Assembly (NCBI GenBank): GCA_030323885.1
Contig: CM059202.1
Coordinates: forward strand, 45,960,849-46,024,848
Source of the DNA: Branchipolynoe longqiensis
Taxonomy: Eukaryota > Annelida > Polychaeta > Phyllodocida > Polynoidae
Length of the DNA: 64,000 nt
Direction of reading: 5' to 3'
Of the stretch, positions 22,108 through 33,723 are shown in pieces. Below the pieces are notes generated by a model. The model saw nothing but the letters and a program-made list of their open reading frames with translations. It made no database searches and was not told the origin of the DNA. The position numbers were made by a program, and so were the translations under genes. The stretch's first letter is position 1. Every line of letters begins with the position of its first letter.

Positions 22108-22460
22108 ACCTGGTTGGTCAAGTGCTGGAGTTCTACGCCCTGACAACATCTAAGGGCGCATCAGGACGGGTACCTATAGACTTGTGACAGTGCGTACTGA
22201 TGGCGACTTTATAATGCTGCCCAGTGGGGGACCAGGCCACCAGCACCATGAACTGATATCCCACTCAGTCACATTATCCCGACACTGAGCCACCAACCAG
22301 TCCTTGCCCTATCCTAATAATGCCGAGCGCCTGGCTAGGAAGTGACAAGTATACATTTTTGTAAGTCACTGGTTTGACTCGACGACAGTTTGAATCCGAC
22401 GATCTACCTAAGTAGGAGACGGACGCTCAACACACTCGGTCATCCCGTCTGGTGGGATCG
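22108..22460 (-). mobile_element. SINE family A copy, near full length
   Basis: Tail GGAGTTCTACGCCCTGACAA, full body, and head ending GAGACGGACGCTCAACACAC plus CATCCCGTCTGGT. It carries the head subtype also seen at 36325 and 42618. Confidence 0.85.
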
Positions 22461-22689
22461 GAACCTGGCGACAAACCAACAATAAAGACAAACGCTAATT
22501 AATCCGCCTTATTCCATCTGCATTGCTAATGCCCTTACGTGCCCTTACATGCCCATGTGACCACCGCGCATGCGCCCCCATACACAACGGGAACTAGTTA
22601 ATTGGCTCGGGCGCCATCTGGCGGAATTACCCGGCGTGCAACAGGGGCGGCACGCCGTCGCCCTGACGTCACATCGTGTCGGCACGTGA

Positions 22690-22850
22690 CGACGGGAGAA
22701 GACGCCGTCTGTCGCGTCGTGTCGCGTCACATCCGATCGCGACACGTCGCGTCGGATCGCCTCGAGCTTTGATCCATCGCGTCGGGTCGGATCGCGTCGC
22801 GTTTGGTTGCATCGCGTCGCGTCGCGTCGCGTCGTGTCCCGTCGCAAACC
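22690..22850. repeat. CGTCG-rich repeat
   Basis: GTCGCGTCGTGTCGCGTCAC-like units, unusually rich in CpG for this window. Confidence 0.8.
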
Positions 22851-22914
22851 ACCAATATCTCCTGAGAAACTTCAACTGTGCGGTGAACACAGAATGATCG
22901 GATTGAACAAGGCT

Positions 22915-23290
22915 TACCTAGGTGTATTCACGTGTACCTACGTGTATTCACGTGTACCTACGTGTATTCATGCATACCTACGTGTATTCACGTGTACCTA
23001 TGTGTATTCATGCATACCTACGTGTAGTCACGTATACCTAGGTGTATTCATGCATATCTAACTGTATTCACGTGCACCTACGTGCTCCAACGGGTAACTA
23101 CGTGTACATACGTGTAGTCACGTGTACGCACGTGTACCTACGTGTACCCACACGTATTCACGTGTACCCACGCTTACCTACGTGCACCTGCGTGTCGTCA
23201 CGTGTACCCACGCTTACCTACGTGTACCCACACGTACTCACTTGTACCCACGCTTACCTACGTGTAGACACGTGTACGTGCTGACTTCTA
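22915..23290. repeat. 10-bp ACGTGTACCT / ACGTGTATTC array
   Basis: Two 10-bp words alternate to make a 20-bp unit. Related ACGTG-rich sequence continues to about 23620. Confidence 0.9.
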
Positions 23291-23620
23291 CATTAGTGAA
23301 CTTCCATGAACCTCGGCCCCACTGAACGTGGGCACGCGCTACGTGCGGGAACGTAGGTCTAAGCACGTGTGAACCGGTGAAACTACGTGCAGTACTACGT
23401 TACTACGTACACGTACTCACACGTACTTAGTGAAATAGTGAATGGTAGACAGGAAGTGTGAACACTTATTTGTCTTGTGAACACTTATTTGTTTCTCCAA
23501 GAATCAACATCTGTGAACGTGTAGGCCTACGTGCAGTCACGTGTTCTTAACTGCACGTACCTACGTGTACTTACCTCTACACAAGTGAACCTTTGTGAAT
23601 GAGTACACAAACTTACGTAC

Positions 23621-23830
23621 ACTGCCAGGTAAGGATCCTGACACTATCATGTTAATGCTGAGTGCCAGGTTAGGAAGCGACAAGTTTCAATTTGATAAGT
23701 ACACTGCCAGGTAAGGATCCTGACACCATCCTGTTAATGCTGAGTGCCAGGCTAGGAAGCGACAAGTTTCAATTTGATAAGTCATTGCTTTGACTCGACC
23801 GGGAATCGAACTCTACGTGTGTGGATACCT
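23621..23830 (-). mobile_element. SINE family A fragment with a tandem duplication of about 77 bp
   Basis: ACACTGCCAGGTAAGGATCC followed by the mid-body block through CAATTTGATAAGT occurs twice in a row (about 23619-23695 and 23699-23777). The head then begins at GACTCGACCGGGAATCGAAC. Confidence 0.75.
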
Positions 23831-23949
23831 GGTCATCAGAGAAACCTACACCGCTCAAAACTAACGCTAGGAGCAACCGAGCCAAAACCAAAGGTAGCTA
23901 TGAGACTTAAATGACATCCTCACAGAGCAAGCTCTTATAATAATGTTTG

Positions 23950-24612
23950 CAAAAGCTGTATGTTCCAATGAAAGCATAAACTTTTCAAAACCAAATCACT
24001 GACCTAGATTTGATTCTGCATATCTAACTTGGATACTGATGCATTTATTAAACATTTGTTGCCACATAGAAGGGAATGCCGAGTCAATTTAAAGCTGCAT
24101 AGTCTGATGAAATATCAAATTTTCAAAACCAAACCAATTATCTAGATTTGATTGTACATTTCTAACTTAGATACTGATGCACTTATTAAGCATTTGTTTC
24201 TGCGTAGAAGGCAATAAATACTGAGTCAATTTAACAGAACCTGTTACTGCAGAAGTCTATCGTGTCAGAGTTTTGGCAAGTGTGCCAAAACTAATTTGTC
24301 CATGTTCACACTCAAAATATCTCAAAAGTTTACCGTTTAAAATAAAAGTAACTTTGAACTAATGTAAAGTAGATACTAGTGATCAATCTAATATATTTAT
24401 CTCAGAAAAAATACAGAAATTCAAAACCATCGGACTATGCAACTTGAATATAACCTGTTACTGCATAAGCCTATGGTGTCAGAGTTTTGGCGGGTTTGCC
24501 AACATTAATTTGGCATGTTTTGATGCCAAATATCTCCAAAGTTAGACATTTAAAATAGAAGTTACATCAGACTGAACTAAAGTAGACTATAATGATTAGC
24601 ATAATTCAAACA
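23950..24612. mobile_element. TTAA-target MITE, outer copy (interrupted)
   Basis: The left part 23950-24092 and right part 24449-24612 are the two halves of one element (CTAGATTTGATTCTGCATAT ... AACCTGTTACTGCATAAGCC). It is interrupted at its internal TTAA by a second copy. Its right terminus is missing. Confidence 0.75.
24093..24444. mobile_element. TTAA-target MITE, inner copy (352 bp)
   Basis: The left end AGCTGCATAGTCTGATG follows TTAA (24089-24092). The right end is CATCGGACTATGCAACT. It has the same body as its host copy. TTAA target use with short inverted ends suggests a piggyBac-like origin, but the termini do not show the usual CCY start, so the superfamily is left open. Confidence 0.8.
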
Positions 24613-25872
24613 CGACAAGACATCGGTACAGTGGGCCAAGGTTTATTGAGACGAACCGGCAGTAGTTAACAGCTATCAACAAGGGAGTCAATGTGCTAGG
24701 AGAGTAAGTTACGGTTGGATACCTTAGTTAATTCCAATGGTCTTAAGACTAGTAGTACAAGCTAAAGAACTAGAGGTCTAACCTACAGGGCTCTGTTCAC
24801 CCTTGAATGTACCGAGTGTTCAGATGTCCTTAGATAGTTACATACCCGCAGCTTCCCGTGGTATCGTCCATATGTGAAAGTTAATTCCCCACCTACAGCA
24901 GGCTCTGAGCCGCAGACGACCGAAGTTCCCCTTTTACACTCGACCTTAGGCGTAGTAGGAGGCTTGTGGGGTGGGTGGGATGGTTAAACCAGGAAGGCTT
25001 GACGCAGTACCGGGCTCTATGAGTGCTTCTTGGTGTGTGACGTTGGACCGGTAAGAATGTTTTCCACCTGCACTGGTTCTGGGAGTGTCCATTGCCAGGA
25101 TACCAGAGAAGCTACCCTGGCAGTTAGTTACCTGGCCCAGAGGCACAGAGTTGTCATGTTTGAATTATTTATGTTACTACATAACATACACAATGTATCT
25201 TCCCCTGAGCGCCGTCAATGCTTGCTGTGTACTGGCACAGAAAGCAAAAGACAGGCCAGGAAAAGTGGTAGGCACTAAACAGAAAAAATAGGAAAATTAG
25301 CCCTCCTAAGTATTAAGGAAATCAGGAAAGCTATCACCACATGGCGCAGTCCACCTGGGTATGTGTAATGGCACAAACCAACACAGAAGTGGACAGGCCA
25401 CGGTCATGCAACTGATCCACCCTGAAATATAAAATGGCTAGGCAAACAACACAGCCATCCCACCTGGCCACAGTTCTAAAGGGTCCGAGTATGTTCTAGC
25501 ACACGAGTGCACTATCTAAGGACAGGGTTTAGGTGAAAGGATGCTGTAACAAATAAAAAAAATCTGAATGGAACGGGATCCTCTCCCGCAAGCCTGCATG
25601 TCACCCAAGTAGATGTACATAGTAGGCTAAGGTATCATTACTCAGACTAGACAAAAAAAAACTGGAAAATTACAAAAAAACTAACATAGGCTATTACTAA
25701 CAACCAAAATTGCAGAAGGCTGACCCGAGCAGACACAGGTAAACACTCCTGGGCAAAGGAACAGATCAAGACAGCGCCACAGCCTTCCAGCGTTGAAAAC
25801 AAGCACCCTGACAGGAGCTTATACGTTATGGGAAGAGTAAATACCTCGTCAATAAAAAAAAAAAAAAAATTA
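24613..25872. other. Sequence without recognised genes
   Basis: No convincing ORF and no match to the repeat families above. An AATAAA on the minus strand near 24640 could belong to an LTR-like end, but no partner was found. An A-run lies at 25854-25869. Confidence 0.4.
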
Positions 25873-25922
25873 ATTTAGCTCAGAAAATGGGAGAATTTTC
25901 AAAAGCATCGGACTATGCAACT
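25873..25922. mobile_element. Right-end remnant of a TTAA-target MITE
   Basis: TTAGCTCAGAAAATGGGAGA followed by AAGCATCGGACTATGCAACT and then TTAA (25923-25926). Confidence 0.65.
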
Positions 25923-25932
25923 TTAAAGTTAA

Positions 25933-26770
25933 AGCCGTACGGTCCGATGGTTTAGAGTTTCCGTCATCTTCTGTGATAAATATAGTTGTTTATAATTTCC
26001 GTTACTTTAGTTTGAAGTAACTTTGATTTAGAATGATTACCTTCGGAGATATCTGGAATGTAAACATGCAAAATTAATATTGGCGCGCTTGTCAAACTTC
26101 TGACCCCCATAGGGTTCAGTGGTAACGGGTTTGATTAAATTGACATAGTATGCCCTTCTATGTACAAACAAATGCTTAAAGTTGCGTAGTCCGATGATGT
26201 TCAAATTTTTTAGCAATTCTTTTGATAAATATATTAGGTTGACTATTATACCCTACTATTCATTTGCATGAAAAATGGCTAATTTTGGAGCAATTTGAGC
26301 TGAACGAATCGAAAATCATTTTAGCAAGCTTGTCAAAAGTCTTATTGTTGTGGCCCAGATTCACATCTCGCGATGGTCATGTGATGAGGAATGACCTATT
26401 AATGTGTAGGTAGTCTGGAACCTGACTGATGCCATATATGGTATTGGGAATGAGGGCAAGATTAATAAGGTCACGAGATTGACCTAATTGGTTTGTGGCC
26501 GCCCTGGATAATGGCTGCTTCAAAGTAGGCATCCAAAGGGATAGGGTCATAAATTTACTGATTATTCTGTATATGCTGCCCCAAAGCCTTAGTTAATGCA
26601 CCCGTCCCTAAGTTGGATATATAGAATCAAGTGTAGGTCTGTGTTTTGGTTTTGAAAAAAAAATATGTTTCATCGGACCTTGCAACTTTAATAAGTGCAC
26701 CACTATCTAAGCTAGATATAATGGAATTAAATCTAGATAAGTGTTTGGCGTTCGATGATTGGATGCTTTG
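25933..26770 (-). mobile_element. TTAA-target MITE, outer copy A (interrupted)
   Basis: In reverse orientation. The end AGCCGTACGGTCCGATGG follows TTAA, the body runs to 26175, and it is resumed after the inner copy at 26692 (TAAGTGCACCACTATCTAAG) to about 26770. Confidence 0.75.
26180..26687 (-). mobile_element. TTAA-target MITE, inner copy B (long subtype, 508 bp)
   Basis: Exact TTAA on both sides (26176-26179 and 26688-26691). The ends are AGTTGCGTAGTCCGATGATG and CATCGGACCTTGCAACT. Its interior holds an extra segment (GAGCAATTTGAGCTGAACGA and following) that is also found at 35390-35790. It is inserted into the TTAA inside copy A. Confidence 0.85.
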
Positions 26771-27102
26771 ATTGGATGGCACAAATTTAAGCACAGCACA
26801 TCATTAAAAGTAAATTATGTACGATGTTGCCATAATTTCCAATTTAACAAGTATCGTTAGACAATGCAATGAAAGGCGTAGCTCAAACTGCTGCATTATG
26901 AATAATAAAAAGTAGGTCAAAGGTCAATTATAATGCTCCCATAACTTCTTGCTTAACTGCAGCACAATATTAATTACAAGACATTAGGCCAAATTTTAAA
27001 AAATGGTTATCGTCCTTTTGACCACACAAATCATGGTTGGGTGGGCGGTTTTTATTTTTATTTTTTATTTTGGGGGCATACAACGTAAATGTAATATGTA
27101 AC

Positions 27103-27245
27103 CAGATGCGATGGCTGAATGAGTTGAGTGTCCGCCTCCCATTCTGGTAGGTCATGTGATTGGAACTCGTGGGTTGAATCCTGGCCGAGTCAAACCAATG
27201 ACTTAAAAATTGATACGAAAGTTGTATTGCTGCTAGCCCGATGCA
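27103..27245 (+). mobile_element. SINE family A head, truncated
   Basis: GCGATGGCTGAATGAGTTGA (A-box region) and GGGTTGAATCCTGGCCGAG (B box), then the AAACCAATGACTTAAAAATT block. The body breaks off near 27245. Confidence 0.8.
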
Positions 27246-27439
27246 TTTTAAACATTTTTGTAAAACAAATGTTAATCAGGGGCGGGCAATTTTTCGGGCA
27301 CGGGCGGGGAGGATCACCAACTTTTTATTTTATTTGGCCTAATGTAAAAAACAGATTAAGCGCATGTATTATAAATGATAACTTGGATAATGCAGTAAGA
27401 AAAACAAATCCTGTAATGTTGCAGTAAGTAAGTAATATT

Positions 27440-28245
27440 CATTTGTATTACACACCACCGAAACCAATACTGTTTACTACTTCCTGCTTAGTGTTCACTC
27501 TTTATTGCTTGCTATTTATATTTACTGCTTATTATTATTAATTAATACATACAGTTTGCTGCTTACTATTCATTGACTATTTAATACTATTGTTTACTGC
27601 TTAATAGTTACTGATTGTTATTGACTGTTGACAGTTTATCGCTTATTGTTCACTGGATACATACAATGATACAGTGCTTCCTATTTATTAAATGGATTAC
27701 TGTACATTGCTTACTATTTAGTAAACTGATTACTGTAAATGATTTACTATTTATACAACTGCTTACAGTACATTACTTACTATTTATTGAACGGATTGCA
27801 ATACATTACTTACTATTTATTAAACTGATTACTACACAGTGCTTACTATTTATTAAACTGAGTAATGCACCTTACTTACTATCTACTCAACTACTTATTG
27901 TACATTGCTTACGATTTATTAAACGATTTACAGTGCATTGCTTACTATTTATTCAACTATGTACTGTACATCGCTTACTATGTATTAAACTGTGTACTGT
28001 ACATTGCTTACTGTTTATTAAACTTCCTGCTTACGATGCCTGCTATTTATTAAACTGATTACATTTTGTTGCTTAATATTTGTTAATTGCTTATTTATCT
28101 TGCTTACTATAGATTAAACTGCTTACTATTCACTCATTGTGACTTACTATTCTTAGATGTTGCTTGTTTTTTTATTGCATACTGTTTTTTGGTTATTATT
28201 TACTGGTCACTATTTACTACTACACTTCCTTTTACTGCTTACTAT
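27440..28245. repeat. 33-bp AT-rich minisatellite
   Basis: Units such as TTGCTTACTATTTATTAAAC plus TGATTACTGTACA. It is unrelated in sequence to the 33-bp array at position 1. It ends where a MITE is inserted at TTAA. Confidence 0.88.
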
Positions 28246-28249
28246 TTAA

Positions 28250-28595
28250 GGCTGCATAGTCCGATTAAACCATCAAATTTTCAAAACCAAAGCAATTATC
28301 TAGATTTGATTATATATATCTAAGTTAGATACTGGTGCGCTTATCAAACATGTGTCACCATATAAAACGGAATACTGAATAAATTTAATAGAATCTGTAA
28401 CTGCAGAAGCCTATAGTGTCAGATTTTTGACGGGCTTGCTCAAATTAATGTTGCATGTTGTACTTCAAATATCTCCAAAATTAGATATTTAAGATAAAAG
28501 TTACTTCAGACTGAAATAATGTAAATTATAACGATCAACCTAATATGTTTATCTCAGAAAATGACAGAATCTCAAAACGGTCGGACTATGCAACA
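28250..28595. mobile_element. TTAA-target MITE, complete copy (346 bp)
   Basis: Flanked by TTAA at 28246-28249 and 28596-28599. Left end GGCTGCATAGTCCGAT and right end GTCGGACTATGCAACA are inverted repeats (13 of 16 positions). This is the cleanest single copy and defines the short subtype. Confidence 0.9.
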
Positions 28596-28737
28596 TTAAC
28601 GATCACTGTTTTCAGCTTACTACTGGTTTGTAAACTAGAACCCCTGGTATCCTGGTATCTTGGTATCCTGGTAACCCTCAGCCTGTTGTAATCATACCCC
28701 GCTGCCTCGTATCATTAATCAACCAATGGCGTTCTCT

Positions 28738-29037
28738 GTGCTGGAGTGGTTAGAGTGTCTGACTTTTTTCTAGGTCAGACTCCTAATCTGAAGGCCGGCG
28801 GTTCGAGTCCCCATGCCCCCAGCTCTGGCAATTTGGATTTCCACCGCTGTGTATAACTTACAGCATCATCAAAGGCTGGTTGCTCTCATGCCATGTCTAT
28901 GTGGTGTGGGAGGTTAAAAATCCCTTGGGTCAGTAAAAGTGTAGGCTCGGGCTTTCTATCGACCAGCAGTGGAATGAGGAAACCAGTTGTCTATGACTGA
29001 AATTTCCCCTGCTTAAACAACTAATGGACCAAAAAAA
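28738..29037 (+). mobile_element. SINE family C copy, full length
   Basis: tRNA-like head: GGAGTGGTTAGAGTGTCTGA (A-box region) and GGCGGTTCGAGTCCCC (B box), with a long variable-arm-like segment between them. The body runs through GGATTTCCACCGCTGTGTAT and GTGTAGGCTCGGGCTTTCTA to CTGCTTAAACAACTAAT and an A-rich tail. The head suggests a tRNA with a long variable arm (Leu or Ser type). Confidence 0.85.
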
Positions 29038-29354
29038 ACAACGCGTTCTGGTGTTGTTTGGGGATTTGGAGCAGACGGTTTGTAAGCACGGCGCTGATTG
29101 GCTGATTCACGAGCAGGGTGCTACTCAACGTCTAGTTCTGATACAAGGGTTCTTCCTTCAGTCCATGTGGATAATACGGAAACCATGAATATAATGCCGT
29201 TAAAAGTTACTTCACGTCAAAGTAAGGTGGTGTGGTGGTCTGCACTGACCTCTCAGGGAAGGAGCCGCAAAGACAGGTAGGTGTGGGTAGGGTGATGACA
29301 TCAGGGAACCTAGATGATGTAATGGATATTGTGTTTGGAGCAGGAATCGATTCC

Positions 29355-29640
29355 ACATTATTTTGGGGTTGGGGGTTGGGTTGGGGTTGGGGTTGGAGTT
29401 GAGGTTGGGACTAGGACTAAGACTAGGACTAAGATTAGGATTATGACTTGGACTAGGACTAGGACTATGTTTAGGTTTAGGCTTAAGGTTAGGGCTAGGT
29501 TTAGCAGTGATGCTAATGTGAAATCAGGGCCTCCTCTGGGTTTGGGTTAGGTTAGGTTTAGGTTCAGGCATAGGGTTAGGTTTAGGCACATGGTTAGTAT
29601 AGGGTTAGGGTTAGGCATAGGGTTAGGGTTAGGGGTAGGC
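29355..29640. repeat. Telomere-like degenerate TTAGGG repeats
   Basis: GGTTAGGGTTAGG words, strongest at 29600-29640, grading leftward into GGTTGGGGTTGGG and GGACTAGGACTA. It is interstitial in this window. Confidence 0.8.
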
Positions 29641-29694
29641 TCCTAGCATGCAAAATGAATGGAGAATCTGGGTCATGAAATCCATTAGTGAGGC

Positions 29695-29698
<4 letters not shown>

Positions 29699-29739
<41 letters not shown>
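29699..29739. repeat. GAAA microsatellite
   Basis: About ten uninterrupted GAAA units. Confidence 0.95.
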
Positions 29740-29740
<1 letters not shown>

Positions 29741-29919
29741 ATTTAGTCCAGAATCAATATTTGACTAAGTTGACAAGAAATGCTTGCGCTGTTGATTTAG
29801 GCCTCACAACAGTAACAGTCGAAACTTGCTTTGTCCGTGGAGATTTATTAGTAAAACAACCCTGAACCTCGTTCTCAGCCACCTCACCACCACCATCACC
29901 CCAGCTCCCACCCAAAGCT

Positions 29920-31205
29920 CTAATCCCCTGCTTATCGCCCCCCAGCAACGTGGGGAGCCCCTGTCCTTGTATATACAGGTTGTTAGCTGGTACCAGCACT
30001 AAGCCACGCAGTACATACCACACAACACACAACATATAACACACAACACACAGGAAACAGCATACACCACACAACACACACAACACAACACATAGCATAC
30101 AGCACACACCACACAGCACACACCACACAGCATACATCATACACCACACAACACACAACACACACCATACAACACACCAAACAACACACAGCACAACACC
30201 AGACAACACACAGCACACAGAACACAGCACCCAACACACAGCATACAGCACACACCACCCAACACTCTAATCCCCCTTTATCGCCCCCAAGCAACGTGGG
30301 GAGCCCGTCTCTGTATACACAGGTTGTTAGCTGGTACGAGCACTAAGCCGCGCAGTACATACCACACAACACACAGTACACCCCACACAACACACAGCAC
30401 AGACCACACAACACACAGCACAGACCACACAACACACAGCATACACCACACAACACACAGCACAGACCACACAACATACACCACACAACACACAGCAAAC
30501 ACCAGGTAAAGCACACCACACAGCATACACCACACAAAGCACACCACACACCACGCATCATACACCACACAAAGCACACCACACAAAACACATCATATAC
30601 CAGACAAAGCACACCACACAACACACACCTGACACTACACACCACGCAATCAACACAACACACAGGACACCATACATCACACAACACACACTACGTGCCA
30701 CACAATCCACACAACACACAGAACATACTATGCACCACACAATCCACACAACACACAGGACACCATACACCACACAACACACACTAGGCACCACACAATC
30801 CACACAACGCATAGAACACTAGGCACCACACAATCCACACAACATACAGGACACCACACAACACACATACCACACACAACATAACACATCATACACCATA
30901 CACCAGACAAACCATGCCACACACCACACCATGTGCCATTCAACGCACCACATACCAAACAAAACACACCATACACCAGGCAAAACACACCCCACAGCAT
31001 AAGACACACAGCGCACAACACAGACCAGACAAAACACACAACACACAATGGACAACACACACCACGTTACACAGAAGAACACACCCAACACATCATAGCC
31101 ATACACCATGCACCACATGCCACACACCACACACAACACACAGCACACACACAACACAACACACACCACACAACACACAACACACAACACACCACACACC
31201 ACAAC
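29920..31205. repeat. CA-rich minisatellite with a block duplicated 340 bp apart
   Basis: ACACACCACACAACACACAG-type units over 1.2 kb. A non-repetitive block (GCAACGTGGGGAGCCC ... CAGGTTGTTAGCTGGTAC ... AAGCC) occurs at 29929-30025 and again at 30269-30370. Cysteine/valine-rich ORFs on the minus strand reflect composition. Confidence 0.9.
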
Positions 31206-31289
31206 AATTCAGGCAAATTGTGTGGTATCGGGTTCGAACCCGAGACTGCACTTGGAACCGGATGCAACGCAATGATGCAGCAAGATCCT

Positions 31290-32310
31290 CCCTACACAGA
31301 AGTGATATGACAGAGGAGGGCAGACAGGACAGATATGGGGGCCATAGGACAGAGAGGACAGAAGATATGACAGATGTAGAGGTGATAGGGCAGTGATATG
31401 TGAAGATAGGACATATGTAGAGCGATAGGAGAGAGATGATAGATGTAGATGTGATAGTACAGAGATATGTGAAGATAGGGCAGATGTAGAGGTGATGGCA
31501 GAGAGATGACAGATGTGGAGGTGATAGTGCAGAAACACGTGAAGATAGGACAGATGTACAAGTTATATGAGACAGATGACAGATGTAGAGGTGATAGTGC
31601 AGAGACATGTGAAGATAGGACCGATGTACAGGTGATAGGAGACATATGATAGATGTAGAAGTGGCAGTACAGAGACATGTCAATAAAAGACAGATGTAGA
31701 GATGATAGGAGAGAGCTGACAGATGTACAGAGATATGTGAAGATAGTACAGATGCAGAGATGATAAGAGAGATATGGTTGATGTGGAGGTGATAGTACAT
31801 AGATATGTGAAGATAGGACAGATGTAGAGATGATATGAGGGAGAGGACAGATGTAGAAGTGGCAGTACAGAGAGGAGATATATAATTAGAGGGGATATGA
31901 TAGACTGAAGAGAATAGGGGAGAGATATTATGTAAGAGGATATAAGAGGATAGATATAAAGGTGAGAGGACAGAGAGGAAAGATATAGAGCTGATAGGAG
32001 AGAGATAAAGGAAGAGAGGACAGATATAGAGGTAACATCACAGAGAGGATAGATATAGTGTTCATAGGATAGAGATAAAGTAAGAGAGGACAGATATAGA
32101 GGTAACATAAGAGAGAGGATAGATATAGTGTTCATAGGATAGAGATAAAGGAAGAGAGGACAGATATAGAGGTAACATCACAGAGAGGATAGATATAGTG
32201 TTCATAGGATAGAGATAAAGGAAGAGAGGACAGATATAGAGGTAACATAACAGAGAAGATAGATATAGTGTTCATAGGATAGAGATAAAGGAAGAGAGGA
32301 CAGATAAATA
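31290..32310. repeat. GATAGA-rich array, resolving into a 70-bp unit
   Basis: A degenerate GATGTAGAGGTGATAG pattern at the left becomes regular 70-bp units (CATAGGATAGAGATAAAG, GAGGACAGATATAGAGG, TAACATCACAGAGAGG) from about 31970 to 32310. Confidence 0.9.
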
Positions 32311-32582
32311 TCTATAAAAGTAAGCCATGTCCGCTATGATCATTTTTTGTGGGGGTTGTGTGTGTGTGTGGGGGGGGGGGTTGCTTGTTGCTATGTGGCA
32401 CACTGCTCACCGCCTCCAGATTGAGAAGTTACGTGCAAACACTACCGTACTGCACACTGCATGTTGCATACCGCCCTCTGACCTTATTCCACTTGTTGTC
32501 ACAGAAGTAATATGTGATGGCTCCTAACGCAAAGGGGGTCAGCGGAGGTGGGTGGGTGCGGTGTGGGTAGGGTGTCGGTGCG

Positions 32583-33082
32583 NNNNNNNNNNNNNNNNNN
32601 NNNNNNNNNNNNNNNNNNNNNNNNNNNNNNNNNNNNNNNNNNNNNNNNNNNNNNNNNNNNNNNNNNNNNNNNNNNNNNNNNNNNNNNNNNNNNNNNNNNN
32701 NNNNNNNNNNNNNNNNNNNNNNNNNNNNNNNNNNNNNNNNNNNNNNNNNNNNNNNNNNNNNNNNNNNNNNNNNNNNNNNNNNNNNNNNNNNNNNNNNNNN
32801 NNNNNNNNNNNNNNNNNNNNNNNNNNNNNNNNNNNNNNNNNNNNNNNNNNNNNNNNNNNNNNNNNNNNNNNNNNNNNNNNNNNNNNNNNNNNNNNNNNNN
32901 NNNNNNNNNNNNNNNNNNNNNNNNNNNNNNNNNNNNNNNNNNNNNNNNNNNNNNNNNNNNNNNNNNNNNNNNNNNNNNNNNNNNNNNNNNNNNNNNNNNN
33001 NNNNNNNNNNNNNNNNNNNNNNNNNNNNNNNNNNNNNNNNNNNNNNNNNNNNNNNNNNNNNNNNNNNNNNNNNNNNNNNNNN
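32583..33082. other. Assembly gap (500 N)
   Basis: A run of 500 N, a round number typical of a scaffold gap of unknown true size. ORFs reported across it are meaningless. Confidence 0.99.
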
Positions 33083-33472
33083 CCCCTCCTCCTCTCTGCC
33101 TCGCATCCTCTGTGCCACAAAGCAGAATAATCGCACCGGCTGTATAAAGGATATTACTTCAAAAGGAAGGAGTTCAACTGATAGTCACGTGACACTAATG
33201 TGATGGCATTCTCTGCGCGGCATTGGCGGAGTTCTTTGTAGGCGAACCTCAAGGAGCGACTCAGCTTAATGTGCAGTAATACATCAGACGGAGGAGAGCA
33301 AACAGCCACAAATCTTAAATTCTGACACATAAGGCGGCAACGCAAATTAGCATACACGTGACCCAGTGTGTGAGAAATGGAATACGGTGAATCGTATTGT
33401 AGCCATACTCTGTAATGTAATTATGGATCCTTACACATTAGCATAATTTGAAGAGTGCAGCCATACATAAAA
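33083..33472. other. Unassigned sequence
   Basis: No ORF or repeat recognised. Confidence 0.4.
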
Positions 33473-33723
33473 AGTAAAGTAAAGCTTGTTTTATTTAATG
33501 ACGCATCTAGAGCAGAATGCTTTTTATCTGTTACGTATTGTTATTTATGTCAAAATTAGATAAAAGGTAAAGCTTGTTTTATTTAAACACACCTCTAGAG
33601 CACATTGATTTTTATCATTGGCTATTGGACGTCAAACATATGGTCATTCTGACTTATTTCTTCGGAGGAAAGCTGCTGCCGCCACATAGGCTACTTTTTC
33701 CGATAAGCAGCAAGGGGTCTATA
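33473..33723 (-). mobile_element. RUDI-like SINE, tail and mid-body (split)
   Basis: A short tail fragment at 33473-33520, then a copy from about 33563: AAGCTTGTTTTATTTAA, GCACATTGATTTTTATCATT, GACGTCAAACATATGGTCAT, AAGCAGCAAGGGGTC. It is interrupted by a MITE; the next SINE block resumes at 34417. Confidence 0.8.

Noticed and set aside
24613..25300. Possible solo LTR on the minus strand (AATAAA near 24640)
   Set aside because: No partner repeat, no TG...CA ends and no target duplication could be found by eye.
28738..28820. Functional tRNA gene with long variable arm
   Set aside because: A and B boxes are present but the sequence continues into a SINE body shared with two other copies, so it is a SINE head.
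31220..31255. Possible tRNA gene (GGGTTCGAACCCGAGACTGC)
   Set aside because: Only a B-box-like stretch; the upstream side is CA repeat with no A box or acceptor stem.
32429..33147. ORFs spanning the first N run
   Set aside because: Consist mainly of unknown residues; the gap length is arbitrary.
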